A stretch of 64,000 nt of DNA from Metabacillus halosaccharovorans (GTDB lineage: Bacteria > Bacillota > Bacilli > Bacillales > Bacillaceae). Each line of letters begins with the position of its first letter. The first letter of the stretch is position 1. Below are positions 1-9,326 of this stretch, in pieces. The notes under the pieces are model-generated. The model was not told the origin of the DNA, made no database searches, and worked only from the letters and a program-made list of their open reading frames with translations. Made by a program: the position numbers and the translations under genes. The stretch lies in the NCBI RefSeq assembly GCF_002019635.1, contig NZ_KV917371.1:1718001-1782000 (forward strand), written 5' to 3'.

Positions 1-544
1 TCCCATACTCTTCGCCACGATCATAGAAAATTTCTGTATTTGGTCCACTTGGTCCTTCCCCGATGTCCCAGAAGTTCCCTTCTAAACGAATAATGCGTTC
101 TTCAGGAATGCCAATTTTATCTTTCCAAATATTAAATGCCTCATGATCTTCAGGGTGGATCGTAACAGAAAGTTTCTCAGGATCGAATCCAATCCATTTT
201 GCATCTGTAAGAAATTCCCACGCCCATTCGATTGCTTCAACTTTAAAATAATCACCGATAGAAAAGTTTCCTAACATTTCAAAGAATGTATGATGCCTTG
301 CTGTTTTACCAACATTTTCAATATCATTTGTTCTGATGGACTTTTGTGCATTACAAATCCTTGGATTTGCTGGAATGACACGTCCATCAAAGTATTTTTT
401 TAATGTTGCTACACCGCTATTAATCCAAAGTAATGTCGGATCTTCATGAGGAACGAGTGATGCACTCGGTTCAACATCATGACCTTTTTCTTTAAAGAAA
501 TCCAAAAACATTTGACGAACTTCTGCAGATTGTAAATTTCTCAT
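1..544 (-). CDS. alaS: Alanyl-tRNA synthetase, N-terminal part (cut by window edge)
   Basis: The first 181 codons of a class II alanyl-tRNA synthetase, which charges tRNA-Ala with alanine in the cytoplasm; the rest lies beyond the left edge. The start [20 protein letters not shown] and the segments [18 protein letters not shown] and [19 protein letters not shown] are the characteristic AlaRS catalytic-core sequences. The ATG at 542-544 follows a GGAGG six bases upstream. A T-box leader and a strong sigma-A promoter precede it, so expression should rise when uncharged tRNA-Ala accumulates. No abnormality in the visible part. Confidence 0.97.
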   Translation of the reverse strand, partial: MRNLQSAEVRQMFLDFFKEKGHDVEPSASLVPHEDPTLLWINSGVATLKKYFDGRVIPANPRICNAQKSIRTNDIENVGKTARHHTFFEMLGNFSIGDYFKVEAIEWAWEFLTDAKWIGFDPEKLSVTIHPEDHEAFNIWKDKIGIPEERIIRLEGNFWDIGEGPSGPNTEIFYDRGEEYG

Positions 545-564
545 ATGTATCCTCCATTTTTTAT

Positions 565-831
565 AATAAATAGTAAACAAAAAACCCTCATCACTGTGAA
601 AAGAATTCTCTTAACACAGGGACGAGAGTTAACTCGCGGTACCACCCTGATTACGGACATACGCCCATCACCTTTATTAAAACCGTAACGTGGTTCAATA
701 CGGCAGGTTTTTCTGCACTTAGGATTAGCTTTCTGCTGCCCTGACTTTAGAATTTTTCTCAGCCATGAAAATTCCTCTCTTAAAAGCGGTATCAGCATAC
801 TTCATTCCATCATCGTTTTTCCTTATTCTAC
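565..831 (-). ncRNA. T-box leader (tRNA-Ala sensing) of alaS
   Basis: The minus-strand transcript carries the T-box core AGGGTGGTACCGCG (635-648). It is followed by a terminator whose arms are 615-630 and 583-598, with a T-rich tail. In Stem I an AGTA is followed by the helix strand TGCTG, which pairs with CAGCA; next comes GAAA and then GCT (727-729), the expected place of the specifier codon. GCT is an alanine codon, in agreement with the downstream gene. Uncharged tRNA-Ala should stabilise the antiterminator. Boundaries are approximate. Confidence 0.93.
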
Positions 832-837
832 CCTAAA

Positions 838-866
838 ATTATAGACAAGCGTTTTCTAAATGTCAA
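838..866 (-). promoter_or_regulatory. Sigma-A promoter of the alaS T-box transcript
   Basis: On the minus strand TTGACA (861-866) and TATAAT (838-843) are separated by exactly 17 bases, a perfect consensus promoter. The -35 box overlaps the stop codon of yrrI (863-865). Transcription would start near 831, just before the T-box leader. Confidence 0.9.
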
Positions 867-1924
867 TGTTGTCTTCTTAAAAGAGCAAGATGAACAATCA
901 TAACCTTCAAAATCACAATAACAGGTACCGCTAACATTAACCCAATCACTCCTCCAATTTCCCCTCCTGCCAGCAATGCAAGCATAATAACAATGGGGTG
1001 CATATGAAGGCTCTTCCCTACAATTAATGGTCCCAATATATTTCCTTCTATAAATTGCAGGCTTGCAATAAGAACAATAACGATGATGACTGTTTTTGTC
1101 GACATTGTCGCAGCAATAATTAATGCAGGTACAGCACCGATGACAGGACCGAAATAAGGAATAATATTTGTGGTTCCAATTAAAAGTCCAAGAATCAAAG
1201 GATATTTAACATGGAAAAACCACAGAGCTAAAAAGGCTAATGATCCAATTATAAGACAGACAAACAATTGACCTCGAATATAATTTCCCAGAGAATGATC
1301 AATGTCTTTCAAAAACTGAATGGAATCACTTCTCCATTTGCGGGGAGTCAAATACCATGCAGCCTTTTTGATTTGCTCATAATCTTTTAACATATAAAAG
1401 ACAAGAAACGGTATTATCGCAAGTAACAGCATATAATCAAAAATACCTTTTAAGCTATTAATAGCTTTTTCAATTGTAACAGCAAGCCATTCTTCTGTTT
1501 TACTAAACATTAGATCAATTCGGTCATGAATTCCTACCGGCCACGTATCGGTGTGATCATGAATGGAATCCATCCATTGATTATAAATCATGGTAAACTG
1601 TGGAAAGTTTTCAGATAAATCTCTAAGCTGAGTTATTAAGACAGGGACTCCCCTATATATGCCGTATCCTATTAACCCAAAAAACAGGAAATATATAATA
1701 AGAATGGAGATTGACCTGGGCAAGCCCTTACGATGAAGCTTTTCAACTACCGGATGAAGTAAATATGTTATAAACGCACTGATTAAAAATGGAATAATTA
1801 CCGCTTTAAACATAATTAAAAAAGGAGCCCATACGGAGTAAAGTTTTAAAAATACATACACGGATAATAAGGCTAATAATAATATCGTTATTTGCAGCAG
1901 CCACTTAACATGCTTTTCTCTCAT
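863..1924 (-). CDS. yrrI: AI-2E family transporter-like membrane protein YrrI
   Basis: A 353-residue polytopic membrane protein of the AI-2E transporter family (formerly UPF0118/PerM). It shows the family pattern: two N-terminal membrane segments (about 8-50), a third (about 65-85), a long soluble stretch, then a cluster of hydrophobic segments from about 160 to the end with the glycine/proline-rich part NIIPYFGPVIGAVPAL. Family members have been linked to autoinducer export or to Na+/H+ exchange, but the substrate of this Bacillus branch is not established. The RBS AAGGAGGAG precedes the ATG. It lies directly upstream of alaS, as in B. subtilis, and its stop codon forms part of the alaS promoter. 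Confidence 0.9.
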   Translation of the reverse strand: MREKHVKWLLQITILLLALLSVYVFLKLYSVWAPFLIMFKAVIIPFLISAFITYLLHPVVEKLHRKGLPRSISILIIYFLFFGLIGYGIYRGVPVLITQLRDLSENFPQFTMIYNQWMDSIHDHTDTWPVGIHDRIDLMFSKTEEWLAVTIEKAINSLKGIFDYMLLLAIIPFLVFYMLKDYEQIKKAAWYLTPRKWRSDSIQFLKDIDHSLGNYIRGQLFVCLIIGSLAFLALWFFHVKYPLILGLLIGTTNIIPYFGPVIGAVPALIIAATMSTKTVIIVIVLIASLQFIEGNILGPLIVGKSLHMHPIVIMLALLAGGEIGGVIGLMLAVPVIVILKVMIVHLALLRRQH

Positions 1925-2000
1925 TTAACTCCTCCTTACTATATAGTTGTTTGGAGGTATTATCATTTTTATACATCTATTGCCAATATATAAGGAATAA

Positions 2001-2050
2001 GATTAGAAAAACTTGATTTATCGCCAAGTCCTTATGGCGGAAGCCTTGTA
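2001..2050 (+). repeat. Dispersed hairpin repeat, copy 1
   Basis: The segment starting GATTAGAAAAACTTG and ending GGCGGAAGCCTTG matches two other segments in the window (12930-13006 and 18847-18920). The core is CGCCA, an eight-base loop, then TGGCG. This copy has a weakened outer stem (GATTT where the others have GGCTT) and lacks the 3' extension TATACTATCAT shared by the other two. It sits in an intergenic gap next to a terminator. Confidence 0.75.
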
Positions 2051-2059
2051 GTAAAATCT

Positions 2060-2091
2060 AAAAAGGAGCTGAACAGATCAGCTCCTTCTTT
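2060..2091 (-). terminator. Intrinsic terminator after yrzQ
   Basis: Minus-strand AAGGAGCTGA and TCAGCTCCTT form a 10-bp stem with a five-base loop followed by a T-rich tail. It begins two bases after the yrzQ stop codon and ends the yrrD/zinc-ribbon/yrzQ transcript. Confidence 0.85.
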
Positions 2092-2092
2092 A

Positions 2093-2224
2093 CTAAAACA
2101 TTTTCATTACTCTTTTTCTCATTTTCTTCATCGAACGATTATTCGTCATGTTTGTATTTCGTGCATAATGATAAGCAACTGCACCAAGACCAAGAGATAC
2201 TAATGATGTTAAAGTACGGTTCAA
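2093..2224 (-). CDS. yrzQ: YrzQ-like small basic protein (DUF3918)
   Basis: A 43-residue protein starting MNRTLTSLVSLGLGAVAYHY and ending in a very basic tail (KKMRKRVMKMF). A TTG start at 2222-2224 is preceded by AAAGGGGAG at good distance; there is no in-frame ATG that gives a sensible protein. The N-terminal 20 residues are hydrophobic enough to be a short membrane anchor. It resembles the YrzQ/DUF3918 family of Bacillus, whose function is unknown. It is the last gene of a short three-gene unit with the zinc ribbon gene and yrrD and is closed by an intrinsic terminator. Confidence 0.8.
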   Translation of the reverse strand: MNRTLTSLVSLGLGAVAYHYARNTNMTNNRSMKKMRKRVMKMF

Positions 2225-2237
2225 GATGATCTCCCCT

Positions 2238-2429
2238 TTACATGCTTATTGATCGTTCATCTTCTGAAAATAAATCATCAAGTGAGCTTAATGTTCCATC
2301 TTCTTCCACCTGATGCGTTAATATCTTTCCTTTTGATACAGATAGCTCAATATAGCAACCCCAGCAGTAATATTGATTTACACCTATCTTTCCAAGATCT
2401 TTACTTCTACAATTTGGACATGAAAACAA
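2238..2429 (-). CDS. Small zinc-ribbon protein, function unknown
   Basis: A 63-residue protein with two Cys-x2-Cys knuckles, CPNC near residue 4 and CWGC near residue 22, the pattern of a rubredoxin-like zinc ribbon, followed by an acidic tail (LDDLFSEDERSISM). Translation starts at a TTG (2427-2429) behind AGAGGTG; no in-frame ATG lies upstream. It sits 15 bases after the yrrD stop codon and 13 bases before the yrzQ start, so the three are probably one transcript. Similar small proteins occur at this position in other Bacillus genomes; no function is known to me. Confidence 0.8.
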   Translation of the reverse strand: MFSCPNCRSKDLGKIGVNQYYCWGCYIELSVSKGKILTHQVEEDGTLSSLDDLFSEDERSISM

Positions 2430-2444
2430 TTGGGCACACCTCTT

Positions 2445-2921
2445 TTACATTAAATCAATGACGATCGCATCTTTGCTTATCAAAAATGGTTCACCAGATG
2501 CTTTAACCACTTTTTTACCTTCGGCGATGTCAGCAAAAAATCCGTCCGTCAATTCGTATGCCTCAATTGTGCCCAATTTTTCAGAAAAATATACGTCTTC
2601 TAACAACCCTAATTTGTTTCCCTCTTTTGTTAAGACTGCTTTATTTTCAAGGTCAAGATAGGTATTATACGTATAATGTTTCTTCATGTCCTGGATGGAT
2701 AAAAGGGAATCGAGCTGTTCAACCATGACTCCATTTTCTCCAATCGAATAAATCGAATGAATTGGAATGAATTTATCACGATGAAACAATCCTTTTCCTT
2801 CCATCATAAGTCCAAAAATAAAACCTTTGGAAGATAAGCATAAATTTGTTACATGCCCTTGAATAGTTGCATCGTTGTTACAGTAAACCGGTAGCCCTTT
2901 GAGCTTTGAAAATGTCCGCAA
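2445..2921 (-). CDS. yrrD: PRC-barrel domain protein YrrD
   Basis: A 158-residue protein made of two PRC-barrel-like halves: residues about 1-75 (FSKLKGLPVYCNNDATIQGHV) and about 80-158 (LENKAVLTKEGNKLGLLEDVYF). PRC barrels occur in RimM, photosynthetic reaction centre H subunits and YlmC-type sporulation proteins, and usually mediate binding. The longest frame begins at 2945, but its ATG has no ribosome site. The TTG at 2919-2921 follows AAGGTGGAG by six bases and is chosen here. First gene of a small unit with the zinc ribbon and yrzQ. Function unknown. Confidence 0.85.
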   Translation of the reverse strand: MRTFSKLKGLPVYCNNDATIQGHVTNLCLSSKGFIFGLMMEGKGLFHRDKFIPIHSIYSIGENGVMVEQLDSLLSIQDMKKHYTYNTYLDLENKAVLTKEGNKLGLLEDVYFSEKLGTIEAYELTDGFFADIAEGKKVVKASGEPFLISKDAIVIDLM

Positions 2922-3080
2922 AGTTATCTCCACCTTTCCGAACATTTTTAGATTACACCCAAGTCGAGGTCATCATACTGTGTAACGTTTTCCATTCAAT
3001 ACTTTACTTTGTATGTTATAAATAACCTACTATTAAATTGGAAATTCATACCATAAATAAATAATTGACCTAAGAAGACA

Positions 3081-3106
3081 ATATATTTGTCTACTGGTGA
3101 TACACT
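3081..3106 (+). promoter_or_regulatory. Possible sigma-E-type promoter of the Gln-rich gene
   Basis: GATACACT (3099-3106) matches seven of eight positions of the sigma-E -10 consensus CATACANT, and an ATA element (3081-3083) lies 15 bases upstream. No good sigma-A promoter is present in the same stretch. This is inference from motif similarity only. Confidence 0.4.
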
Positions 3107-3161
3107 AGTAGCTCCCAAAACTTAATGTTAAACACTTACTTTTTACAAGGAGGAATTTATT

Positions 3162-3653
3162 ATGGTTAAAGAAACAGAATTAGAAGTAATTAAAAAGAAT
3201 ATTAAATCGAAAGATGCGGATAAAGCAACAATTGAACGAGTTGCTTCCGCTAAAGTAGAAGCAGAAATCGGGGAAGAGCTTGCACCATTAAAAAGCCAGT
3301 TACAAACGATACAAAATGCCTTAAATCAATTAAGTTCAACCGGACAGCAAGCATCAATGTCATCAGTTGGCCAAAATCAACAACAATCTAATGAACTTTT
3401 AAGCCAGATGCAACAATTCAGCTCACAAGCTCAACAACAACAACAAAAAACGTTTCAACAATTACAACAATCAATTCACCAAGCTACCCAAATGTTAAGT
3501 AATGTCGAACAATCATTACAATCAGTGAATATGTTAAACCAGATTTCTCAACAAATTAACCAATCACAACAACAATTGCAATACCAACAACAACAAAGTC
3601 AACAACAGAACCAACAACAACAAAACCAATCAGGTTCAAACCTTTACCAGTAA
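3162..3653 (+). CDS. Glutamine-rich low-complexity protein, unknown
   Basis: A 163-residue protein. Residues 1-50 are charged and predicted helical (KETELEVIKKNIKSKDADKA); the rest is dominated by glutamine, with runs of QQQ and repeats such as SQQQNQQQ, and contains no cysteine and almost no aromatic residue. It has no signal peptide or membrane segment, so it should be cytoplasmic or deposited in a spore layer. ATG at 3162 follows AAGGAGG. It stands alone on the plus strand between two minus-strand units and is followed by a strong hairpin. A sigma-E-like promoter upstream suggests a sporulation role (inference). I do not recognise a named family. Confidence 0.8.
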   Translation: MVKETELEVIKKNIKSKDADKATIERVASAKVEAEIGEELAPLKSQLQTIQNALNQLSSTGQQASMSSVGQNQQQSNELLSQMQQFSSQAQQQQQKTFQQLQQSIHQATQMLSNVEQSLQSVNMLNQISQQINQSQQQLQYQQQQSQQQNQQQQNQSGSNLYQ

Positions 3654-3666
3654 GAAGCATTAATAA

Positions 3667-3702
3667 AATGTGTAGTTGATTTGTGTAGATCAACTACACA
3701 TT
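3667..3702. terminator. Strong hairpin between the Gln-rich gene and recD2
   Basis: AATGTGTAGTTGAT (3667-3680) is perfectly complementary to ATCAACTACACATT (3689-3702), giving a 14-bp stem with an eight-base loop. It lies 14 bases after the Gln-rich stop codon. The T tract is short on both strands, so it may act as a 3' stabiliser as much as a terminator for the two convergent genes. Confidence 0.65.
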
Positions 3703-3829
3703 TATAATACTTGTATAAATTAGTTTTAATATCCAAGAAAACATTTTTCAATTAATTAATTTAGCCTGAAAATTTTTCCTTATACCTTAGTTTACTTATA
3801 ACTAAATATTAACTTATAAAATAAGTACA

Positions 3830-6199
3830 TTAATCCATGAAGTCATACGGTGTAACGTTTTCCATGCCAATATTTGCATCACTAACGGGAAAAGGCAATT
3901 CCTTTTGAAGTTCATCCATTTCCGAATCTGAGTGCATACCGCTTAATTTTTGCCTTAAACTTGTCTGCCGGTCTGAACTGTCATTATTTGACACACCCCA
4001 TTGAAGAGCTTCTAACTCACCACATATCACAAGCGATCGTTTACTTCTGGTTACTGCCGTATAAATTAAATTCCGCCTTAGCATCCGGTAATATCCTTTT
4101 ACAATAGGTAACACAACAATTGGAAATTCGCTCCCCTGAGACTTATGTATAGAGCAGCAAAATGCATGTGTAAATTGGTTGAAATCTTGCTTGGTGTAGG
4201 TAACTTCATTTCCATCGAAGGAAATGACAATCATATCCTCTTTCTCTGTATTTTCTTTTGCATAAAAGATTGAAACAATTTCTCCAATATCACCATTAAA
4301 TACATTGCTATCTGGTTGATTGACCAGTTGAAGAACTTTGTCTCCATTACGATAAACAACATCACCAAATTTCATTTCTCGTTTTCCTGAAGATTTAGGA
4401 TTAAACAGTTCTTGAAGTAATTTATTCAATTGGTCAATACCTGCTGCGCCTCGGTACATAGGTGCTAATACTTGAATATCCTTTGCTGTATACCCCTTAT
4501 TTATTGCACTTTTAATAATCTTTTCAATTACATCCTTCATTTGTGCTTGTGAACAGCGAATAAATGATCGATCTGAAGTTGGTTTGGCAATATTTTGCGG
4601 TAAATTTCCTGTTTTCATTTCATGGGCGAGCTCAATAATGGATGAGCCTTCAGCTTGACGATAGATATCTGTTAACTGTACAGTTGGAATCATTTTAGAA
4701 GACAATAAATCACGCAGGACTTGTCCAGGTCCTACCGATGGAAGCTGATCTTCGTCTCCAACCATGATGACTTGTATTTCTTTAGGCAGCGCTTTGAACA
4801 ATTGGTTGGCAATCCATATGTCAACCATTGAAACCTCATCAACAATGAGCAGTTTTCCAGATATAGGATTATCTTCATCATGTTCAAAACCGTCTGCTCC
4901 ATTCCATTTTAACAAGCGGTGAATCGTAACTGCAGGCATACCTGTTGCTTCACTCATTCGTTTAGCAGCCCGACCTGTTGGAGCAACAAGCAAGATTGGA
5001 AATGGTTCTTCTTTTTTATAGTCTTTTGGTTCAAGCGAACAGCCATGCAAATCAGAATACAATTCAACAATCCCTTTAATAACAGTTGTTTTTCCTGTTC
5101 CAGGTCCTCCAGTCAATAAAAGCATTGGTGACATTAATGCTTTTTGAATAGCATCCTTTTGAGAAGGTGCATATTGAACCTTCATTCTTTCTTCCAGTTT
5201 ACCGAGAGATAATAAAAACTCAGACTCAGGAAACAATTCATCATATTCGGTTTGCTCCAGAACTTTTTTAACGTTCTTGACTAATCCTTGCTCAGCAAAA
5301 TAAAGAGAGGGTAGATAAACCCGTTCTTCTTCTACAATCAGCTTGCCTTCTTCTCCTAATGCAATAATTTCTGTCGCAATGTCTGTCTCATGAATAATGG
5401 CTTGCTTCGTATGATCAAGTAATTCCTTTGCTTTTACTATTAGCTGCTCAAGTGTTATGTAAACATGGCCATCTTGTACACATAATTGTTCAATAATGTA
5501 ATGACACGCTGCTTTTATTCTTTCAGAATCTTTTCCTGATATACCCAGCTGTTTACCGAGCTCATCGGCCCTTACAAAACCAATCCCCTCAATATCCTGC
5601 ACAAGCTGATAAGGGTTATTTTGAACAATTGTTAATGTTTCATCTTTATATGTTTGATAAATCTTCATGGCTAATTGAGGTCCAAAGCCAAACTGATTTA
5701 ATGCGATCATAATTTGTTCTAGCCCCTGATGAGAAACTAAAGCATCGACTAATTGTTTTGCTTTTTCTTTATTTACCTTGGGGATATCATCTAAAATCGA
5801 AGGGTTTTGCAGGATTTTGGAGATGGCAGATTCCCCTAATTTCTCAACGATCGCCTCTGCTGTTTTTTTGCCAATTCCCTTAAAAAGATCACTTGAAAGA
5901 TATTGAATAATTCCTTCTTTCGTTTGAGGTATTTCTTTACGAAAATGCTCGGTTTGAAATTGCAGACCAAATTTAGGATGATTTGTTAGTGTGCCATAAA
6001 ACGTATAAAGATCATCTTCATGCAGGAGTGGAAAGTAACCTGTAACCGTTATTTCTTTATCTTCAATGTTTTCACTTGTTTCATGAACTCTTACTTTTAA
6101 AACAGAATATAAATTTTGATCATTGTGAAAGATCACAACTTTAACAAGACCTTTCACATAACGTTCATTTTCACTAAATAAATCGGCACTCTCCTGCAT
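3830..6199 (-). CDS. recD2: RecD2 helicase (YrrC), SF1B 5'-3' DNA helicase
   Basis: A RecD-like ATP-dependent 5'-3' DNA helicase of 789 residues that acts in DNA repair and replication-fork maintenance without RecBC. N-terminal OB-fold and helix-hairpin-helix modules (about 1-240, including LFKGIGKKTAEAI) precede the helicase core: Walker A GGPGTGKTT at about 364-372, Walker B LLIVDEVSMVD, and the C-terminal motif HAFCCSIHKSQGSEFP. The longest frame starts at a GTG at 6217, but AGAGGAGAG lies six bases before the ATG at 6197-6199, which is chosen. Downstream of yrrB by 29 bases, so co-transcribed. Length and motifs are normal. Confidence 0.96.
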   Translation of the reverse strand: MQESADLFSENERYVKGLVKVVIFHNDQNLYSVLKVRVHETSENIEDKEITVTGYFPLLHEDDLYTFYGTLTNHPKFGLQFQTEHFRKEIPQTKEGIIQYLSSDLFKGIGKKTAEAIVEKLGESAISKILQNPSILDDIPKVNKEKAKQLVDALVSHQGLEQIMIALNQFGFGPQLAMKIYQTYKDETLTIVQNNPYQLVQDIEGIGFVRADELGKQLGISGKDSERIKAACHYIIEQLCVQDGHVYITLEQLIVKAKELLDHTKQAIIHETDIATEIIALGEEGKLIVEEERVYLPSLYFAEQGLVKNVKKVLEQTEYDELFPESEFLLSLGKLEERMKVQYAPSQKDAIQKALMSPMLLLTGGPGTGKTTVIKGIVELYSDLHGCSLEPKDYKKEEPFPILLVAPTGRAAKRMSEATGMPAVTIHRLLKWNGADGFEHDEDNPISGKLLIVDEVSMVDIWIANQLFKALPKEIQVIMVGDEDQLPSVGPGQVLRDLLSSKMIPTVQLTDIYRQAEGSSIIELAHEMKTGNLPQNIAKPTSDRSFIRCSQAQMKDVIEKIIKSAINKGYTAKDIQVLAPMYRGAAGIDQLNKLLQELFNPKSSGKREMKFGDVVYRNGDKVLQLVNQPDSNVFNGDIGEIVSIFYAKENTEKEDMIVISFDGNEVTYTKQDFNQFTHAFCCSIHKSQGSEFPIVVLPIVKGYYRMLRRNLIYTAVTRSKRSLVICGELEALQWGVSNNDSSDRQTSLRQKLSGMHSDSEMDELQKELPFPVSDANIGMENVTPYDFMD

Positions 6200-6228
6200 T
6201 ACCGGCTCTCCTCTCACAGATAGATCTT

Positions 6229-6885
6229 TTAATTAGATTGACCATTCATAATTTTTAATGCATGTCCTGCCAGCATATGGTTCGGCTGAATATCCAACGC
6301 TTTTTCCAGCATGTCAATCGCTTTATCTGTATTTTCCTTAAAAGCAAACGCAACACCAAGATTATAATATGCATCTGCATGATCCTCATCTAATTGTATC
6401 ACAGCATCAAATTGCTTTACTGCATCATCAATAAGTTCCAGCTGTGCCAAGCATAATCCATATTGGAATCTGGCATCACTATCCTTTTTATTTAATTCAA
6501 CTGAACGCTGAAAATATGGAAGAGCTAAACGGTTTTGACCAAGATTAAAGAGTGACATCCCAAGCATAAAATGCAGGTCACCTTCATCAAGCCCATTTTG
6601 TAATGCCTTTTCATACATTTTCTTAGCTTCATCAAAGTTTTCCAGATTAAAATATACATTACCTGCCCCATAATATGCTGTAGCTGCATTCGAATCTATT
6701 GCAATTGCCTTTTCATAAAATTTAAGTGCCTTATCTAATTCATTGACTGCTGATAAAAGATTACCAAAATTTATATAGCTTATCGGATTATTTGGATTAG
6801 CTTCAATTGCTTCTGAAAAAATAGTTGCTGCTTCTTCAAAGTTTCCTTTTTGCATCGCTTCTATTCCACGTTGATTTGTGTCCAT
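6229..6885 (-). CDS. yrrB: TPR-repeat protein YrrB
   Basis: About 218 residues forming roughly six tetratricopeptide repeats, each with the usual pattern (for example NPISYINFGNLLSAVNELDKA and HADAYYNLGVAFAFKENTDKA). TPR solenoids mediate protein-protein contacts; YrrB of B. subtilis has a solved TPR structure but its partner is uncertain. A start at 6909 is possible, yet AAAGGCAGG precedes the ATG at 6883-6885, giving a length closer to YrrB. It is followed by recD2 after 29 bases and separated from mnmA by a terminator. Confidence 0.9.
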   Translation of the reverse strand: MDTNQRGIEAMQKGNFEEAATIFSEAIEANPNNPISYINFGNLLSAVNELDKALKFYEKAIAIDSNAATAYYGAGNVYFNLENFDEAKKMYEKALQNGLDEGDLHFMLGMSLFNLGQNRLALPYFQRSVELNKKDSDARFQYGLCLAQLELIDDAVKQFDAVIQLDEDHADAYYNLGVAFAFKENTDKAIDMLEKALDIQPNHMLAGHALKIMNGQSN

Positions 6886-6928
6886 CTTTATACCTGCCTT
6901 TATATTCATTACTCGTTCTTTTACGAGG

Positions 6929-6963
6929 AAAAGGGGTTGACTCTTTATGTGCCAACCCCTTTC
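6929..6963 (-). terminator. Intrinsic terminator after mnmA
   Basis: Minus-strand AAAGGGGTTG pairs with CAACCCCTTT across a 13-base loop, closing the cymR-iscS-mnmA unit about 50 bases after mnmA. The T tract is short. Confidence 0.75.
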
Positions 6964-7013
6964 ATCTTATCAAAAAAAATGTCCCTAATGGAAGAACAAA
7001 CGATAAAATCATT

Positions 7014-8132
<1,119 letters not shown>

Positions 8133-8148
8133 TCACCTCCGTGTCTTT

Positions 8149-9288
8149 CTAAGCTGTTATTCGCTTAATCACTTTTACAATCTCTTGTGCAGCATATTGA
8201 ATATCATCCATGCTTGTCCCAAGTCCAAAACTAAAGCGTATGGAAGACAAGATACGATCTGATTCTTTTCCAAACATCGCCACCAGCACATGGGAAGGGT
8301 CAACAGATCCCGCTGTACACGCGGATCCACTTGAAGCTGCAATACCTGCTAAATCTAAATTTACTAAAAGTGATTCTATATGTGTTTTAGGAAAATATAT
8401 ATTGAGAACATGTGGAAGACCATTTAAAGAGCCATTTAGGTGAAATGAAATGTTGTTGTTTTCAAAAATCCTCATCATTTCTTTTTTAAATCCAATATAT
8501 TGCTCTTTTTTTTGCTCCCTCTCTTCGATTGATAGCTTTGCTGCATGGCTAAATCCGCTAATTCCAGCTACATTTTCGGTACCTGCTCTGCGTTTTAGTT
8601 CTTGTTCTCCGCCATATAAAGCAGGCTGAAGCTTAATACCGGCTTTTGCATATAAAAAACCGACACCCTTCGGTCCATTAATTTTATGTGCAGAAACCGT
8701 TAATAAATCAACTCCAAGCTCCTGTACATCAATAGATTCCATTCCGTATGCTTGAACAGCATCTGTATGGAAAAAAGCAGGGTAATCTTTTAAATATTCA
8801 CCGATCTCACGAATTGGCTGAATGGTACCAACTTCGTTATTTCCGAACATTACAGAGACAAGTACCGTTTGATTTGTTACATGCTTTTTAACATCATTTA
8901 ATGATATAAGTCCCTGTTCATCAACAGGTAAATAAGTTACCTCATAACCTTGTTTTTCCAAATACTTACACGCATGTAATACAGCATGATGCTCAACCTG
9001 TGTTGTAATAATATGTTTTCCAATTTGGTTATTCGCCAAAACTGTTCCAATAATAGCTAAGTTGTCTGCTTCTGTCCCACCGCTAGTAAAAATAATCTCA
9101 CCAGGTTTGGCTCCAATTGTGTTCGCTAAACTTCTTCTTGACTCATCAAGAGTTCGACGTGCTTCTCGGCCAAAAGAATGAATACTTGAGGGATTTCCGA
9201 AGTTTTCAATCATTTTATTCATCATTTTTTCAGCAACATCCGGGTGAAGTGGCGAAGTTGCTGCATGGTCTAAATAAATTCTTCTCAC
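8149..9288 (-). CDS. iscS: Cysteine desulfurase (IscS/YrvO type)
   Basis: PLP-dependent enzyme that strips sulfur from L-cysteine to give alanine and an enzyme persulfide. In 379 residues it has the PLP lysine K202 in SAHKINGPKG and the sulfur-accepting C324 in SSGSACTAGS. Placement directly before mnmA marks it as the YrvO-type desulfurase dedicated to tRNA thiolation (known in B. subtilis). GTG start (9286-9288) behind AAAGGAGGG. It lies 38 bases after cymR. A second desulfurase, nifS, is present at 44169-45296 beside the NAD genes, so the two are probably specialised. Confidence 0.97.
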   Translation of the reverse strand: MRRIYLDHAATSPLHPDVAEKMMNKMIENFGNPSSIHSFGREARRTLDESRRSLANTIGAKPGEIIFTSGGTEADNLAIIGTVLANNQIGKHIITTQVEHHAVLHACKYLEKQGYEVTYLPVDEQGLISLNDVKKHVTNQTVLVSVMFGNNEVGTIQPIREIGEYLKDYPAFFHTDAVQAYGMESIDVQELGVDLLTVSAHKINGPKGVGFLYAKAGIKLQPALYGGEQELKRRAGTENVAGISGFSHAAKLSIEEREQKKEQYIGFKKEMMRIFENNNISFHLNGSLNGLPHVLNIYFPKTHIESLLVNLDLAGIAASSGSACTAGSVDPSHVLVAMFGKESDRILSSIRFSFGLGTSMDDIQYAAQEIVKVIKRITA

Positions 9289-9326
9289 TCTGAATACCCT
9301 CCTTTCTACTTTATTTGTTATATTTT

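Noticed and set aside
541-798. 85-codon frame through the alaS leader
   Set aside because: The region is a T-box RNA with matching specifier, T-box core and terminator; the frame is incidental.
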